Assembly (NCBI GenBank): GCA_024225895.1
Contig: JAAEMC010000286.1
Location: forward strand, 1-5,903
Direction of reading: 5' to 3'
Length of the DNA: 5,903 bases
From: Desulfobacteraceae bacterium
GTDB lineage: Bacteria > Desulfobacterota > Desulfobacteria > Desulfobacterales > Desulfobacteraceae
Part shown: one piece after another, positions 4,166-5,903 of the stretch
Numbering within the stretch: position 1 is the first letter of the stretch
Layout of the letters: each line of letters starts with the position of its first letter
Notes under the pieces: model-generated
The model's input: the letters and a program-made list of their open reading frames with translations, nothing else
Databases searched by the model: none
Told to the model about the DNA's origin: nothing
Program-made: the position numbers and the translations under genes

Positions 4166-5903
4166 AGGAAACCTTGCTTTTTTGCTTTATGCATCATTTT
4201 CTCCATACAGTTGATTAAATTATTTGCTGATCCTTCTTTTTGAGAAGGTTTTTTGGATTGGTTGTTTTTAACTTCAAAAGCCTGGTATTGAAAAAACGCC
4301 TGCAAAGCCAATGGATTGCGGGAATGCATAGATTCGTTTTTAGTTGAAAATCCCTGGTGCAACGCTCTAATTTTATCCGGCATATCCGGTTGATTTTCTT
4401 TTTTATCATCTGCCAATGCTGCCATTAGGGTTGCTGCCTGCTCTGCCTTTTGTACTTGATTTTGCAGGCTGCTTTTATTTTGTTTTTGAATAGGTATCAT
4501 TTGGTGGATACGGATCTGATATTCTTTATCCAGATAAATATCTAAATAAAAAGCATCACCCCTCACAACCCTGCCTTCAAAGAGGGCATGAAATTCTCCT
4601 TGAATCTGTTCTTGCAGATCCCTGAAATTTACCCGTTCCTGCCGGGTCACGGTAGCGGTGCGCTGATCCTGGTAGCCTGAAAACAATCCTGTTGAAGAAA
4701 GCGCTTGAAAACCTGATGTCTGCATTACCTCTGCCGTTGATGCAATCTGGCTTGCCAGACCATAGGTTTCGGGATCAAGGGTTTTCATAAACCATTTCAT
4801 TTTGGTGTTTGCCACTATCTGGATAGCACCGGTTTCATCAGCTTTTTTAAGTCCCGGGAAATCCTGGCTGGCCACTACTGCAGCAATTCCAAGTCCCCTT
4901 CCCTGGGTAAGGACTTCTGCATATCCCGGGGTTGAAATAGCGGCATATTCATCTGTAAAGGAGACAAACGGTGTGTTGGAATCAGTGGGTAAAGCGTCAA
5001 CTACCTCTTCGACAGTTCCTTCTATCTTGGTACCCAGCCCTGTGCTGGCAGCATTTTTAACCGATGACAAGGTGATATTGCCCAGATTGGTTATTTCCTG
5101 GGGTGATTTTTCCAGGGGTGACATCATGGTTAAGAGGATCCGCCGGTTTTTAATTATATCAAACATATCAATTTCACCACAGGTTGTGGAATAGATATGA
5201 CCATAGGTGTCTGACAATGATGCCAGGGCAAGTCCGAAATAACTTCTTGCATATCCGTATTGTTCTGTAAGAGAACGTGGCTGGCTGTCAAGCGGTACGT
5301 CCTGTTGCCATCCCACGGAAGCTAAGAAATTTTTTAAGGCTGCAATGGTACTGGCACTTAAATCCTTTCGCTGGGCCAGGGATATATATTTTCCCAATGT
5401 CATGTGAGCCCGTATTTGTTCAATGCAAAGCTCGATTTCCTCCATTTCTGCCAATTCCTTTAACGCAAACATGAGCGCTGTGATCAGAGTTTGTGCATTC
5501 TGTCCGAATACGGCATTATTCCCCTCTGACTTTGGGATCAAAGAGACAATTAGCTGGGTCAGGCTTTCGGCGCTGCCAAAGGCAAAGGGGTTGTGGGTAT
5601 TTGATATTCGTTTGGGGTGTCTTTTTTGGGAGGGTTTTCCAGCCACAAGGTAGTTCATTATTCTAAAATCGTCCTCTCTTCCAAAAACCCGGGCCAGTGC
5701 AAAGATCTGGGCTGCAAGCTGCGGGGCTGCCTTGGGATCAATGTAGGAAAAACCCGATCCCATTGACAGCACATTGCCGGCAATGGAGGCCAAAGCCTGT
5801 GTTTTACCTGATCCTGTCGTGCCCAGCATAAGCATATGGGTTAAAATATCCGTGGTTTTGATCCATAATTCATTTGATGTGGATTTTTCATTACCTAAAA
5901 AAA
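4162..5903 (-). CDS. DotL/IcmO/TrbC-type type IV coupling ATPase (5' end beyond window)
   Basis: A VirD4-class coupling ATPase of the IncI/Dot-Icm (type IVB) branch, which receives DNA or protein substrates and feeds them to the secretion channel at the inner membrane. The frame stays open to the right edge, 22 codons beyond the first internal Met at 5835, starting FLGNEKSTSNELW; the real start and the N-terminal membrane helices are outside. Numbering from that Met: Walker A GTTGSGKT at 5-12, YIDPKA at 31-36, NPFAFGSAESL at 82-92, an all-alpha insertion at about 105-215, Walker B PFVSFTDE at 289-296, and GRGLGIAAVVASQ at 312-324. The FGSAESLTQLI and LDPETYGLA segments are typical of DotL/TrbC. 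After the ATPase core (about 450) only about 107 polar Gln/Lys-rich residues follow, shorter than I would expect for the Legionella DotL adaptor-binding tail. It is translationally coupled to the 69-aa gene. The subfamily call is strong; conjugation versus effector secretion is not decided here. Confidence 0.92.
   Translation of the reverse strand, partial: FLGNEKSTSNELWIKTTDILTHMLMLGTTGSGKTQALASIAGNVLSMGSGFSYIDPKAAPQLAAQIFALARVFGREDDFRIMNYLVAGKPSQKRHPKRISNTHNPFAFGSAESLTQLIVSLIPKSEGNNAVFGQNAQTLITALMFALKELAEMEEIELCIEQIRAHMTLGKYISLAQRKDLSASTIAALKNFLASVGWQQDVPLDSQPRSLTEQYGYARSYFGLALASLSDTYGHIYSTTCGEIDMFDIIKNRRILLTMMSPLEKSPQEITNLGNITLSSVKNAASTGLGTKIEGTVEEVVDALPTDSNTPFVSFTDEYAAISTPGYAEVLTQGRGLGIAAVVASQDFPGLKKADETGAIQIVANTKMKWFMKTLDPETYGLASQIASTAEVMQTSGFQALSSTGLFSGYQDQRTATVTRQERVNFRDLQEQIQGEFHALFEGRVVRGDAFYLDIYLDKEYQIRIHQMIPIQKQNKSSLQNQVQKAEQAATLMAALADDKKENQPDMPDKIRALHQGFSTKNESMHSRNPLALQAFFQYQAFEVKNNQSKKPSQKEGSANNLINCMEKMMHKAKKQGFL

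Noticed and set aside
4802..5194. A 130-residue rightward open frame inside the coupling ATPase gene
   Set aside because: It lies wholly antisense to the conserved Walker B region of the ATPase, and its translation shows no family features. It is best explained as a shadow frame.

Overview
The window looks like part of a conjugative or type IVB-secretion accessory region from a Gram-negative bacterium. The AT-leaning composition, the lipoprotein-anchored DsbA and the protein style suggest a Desulfobacterota-like host (Desulfobacteraceae relatives). That taxonomic guess is inference and is not proved by anything here. No rRNA, tRNA, CRISPR array, transposase or integrase is visible.

Six of the seven genes read leftward (minus strand). 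From right to left they are: the C-terminal three quarters or so of a DotL/IcmO/TrbC-type coupling ATPase (4162-5903, running off the right edge); a 69-residue single-span membrane protein that overlaps it by an ATGA junction; a MauE/DoxX-type four-helix redox membrane protein with a CGCFG motif, overlapping the previous gene by 26 bases; a cytoplasmic protein with a degenerate GGDEF domain and an EAL domain; an unrecognised 193-residue protein; and a DsbA-like lipoprotein with a CPYC active site. One gene, an unrecognised 202-residue protein (1584-2192), reads rightward and splits the leftward set in two. It is divergent from the 193-residue gene and convergent with the EAL gene.

The likely logic is this. 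The coupling protein delivers substrate to an IncI/Dot-Icm-type transfer channel. The 69-aa protein and the MauE-like protein are translationally linked to it. MauE plus the DsbA lipoprotein could form an envelope disulfide-forming pair serving cysteine-bearing transfer proteins, recalling the thioredoxin-fold TrbB encoded next to TrbC on IncI plasmids. The EAL protein could connect transfer or surface behaviour to cyclic-di-GMP, but its loop 6 is altered and its GGDEF half is dead.

The non-coding structure is notable. A 48-bp imperfect palindrome without a loop lies at the MauE 3' end. Related CCCGG-containing arms lie at the 3' end of the EAL gene, so the EAL gene is bracketed by similar inverted motifs. 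The 136-bp divergent gap holds two overlapping candidate promoters and a palindrome that could be a shared operator.
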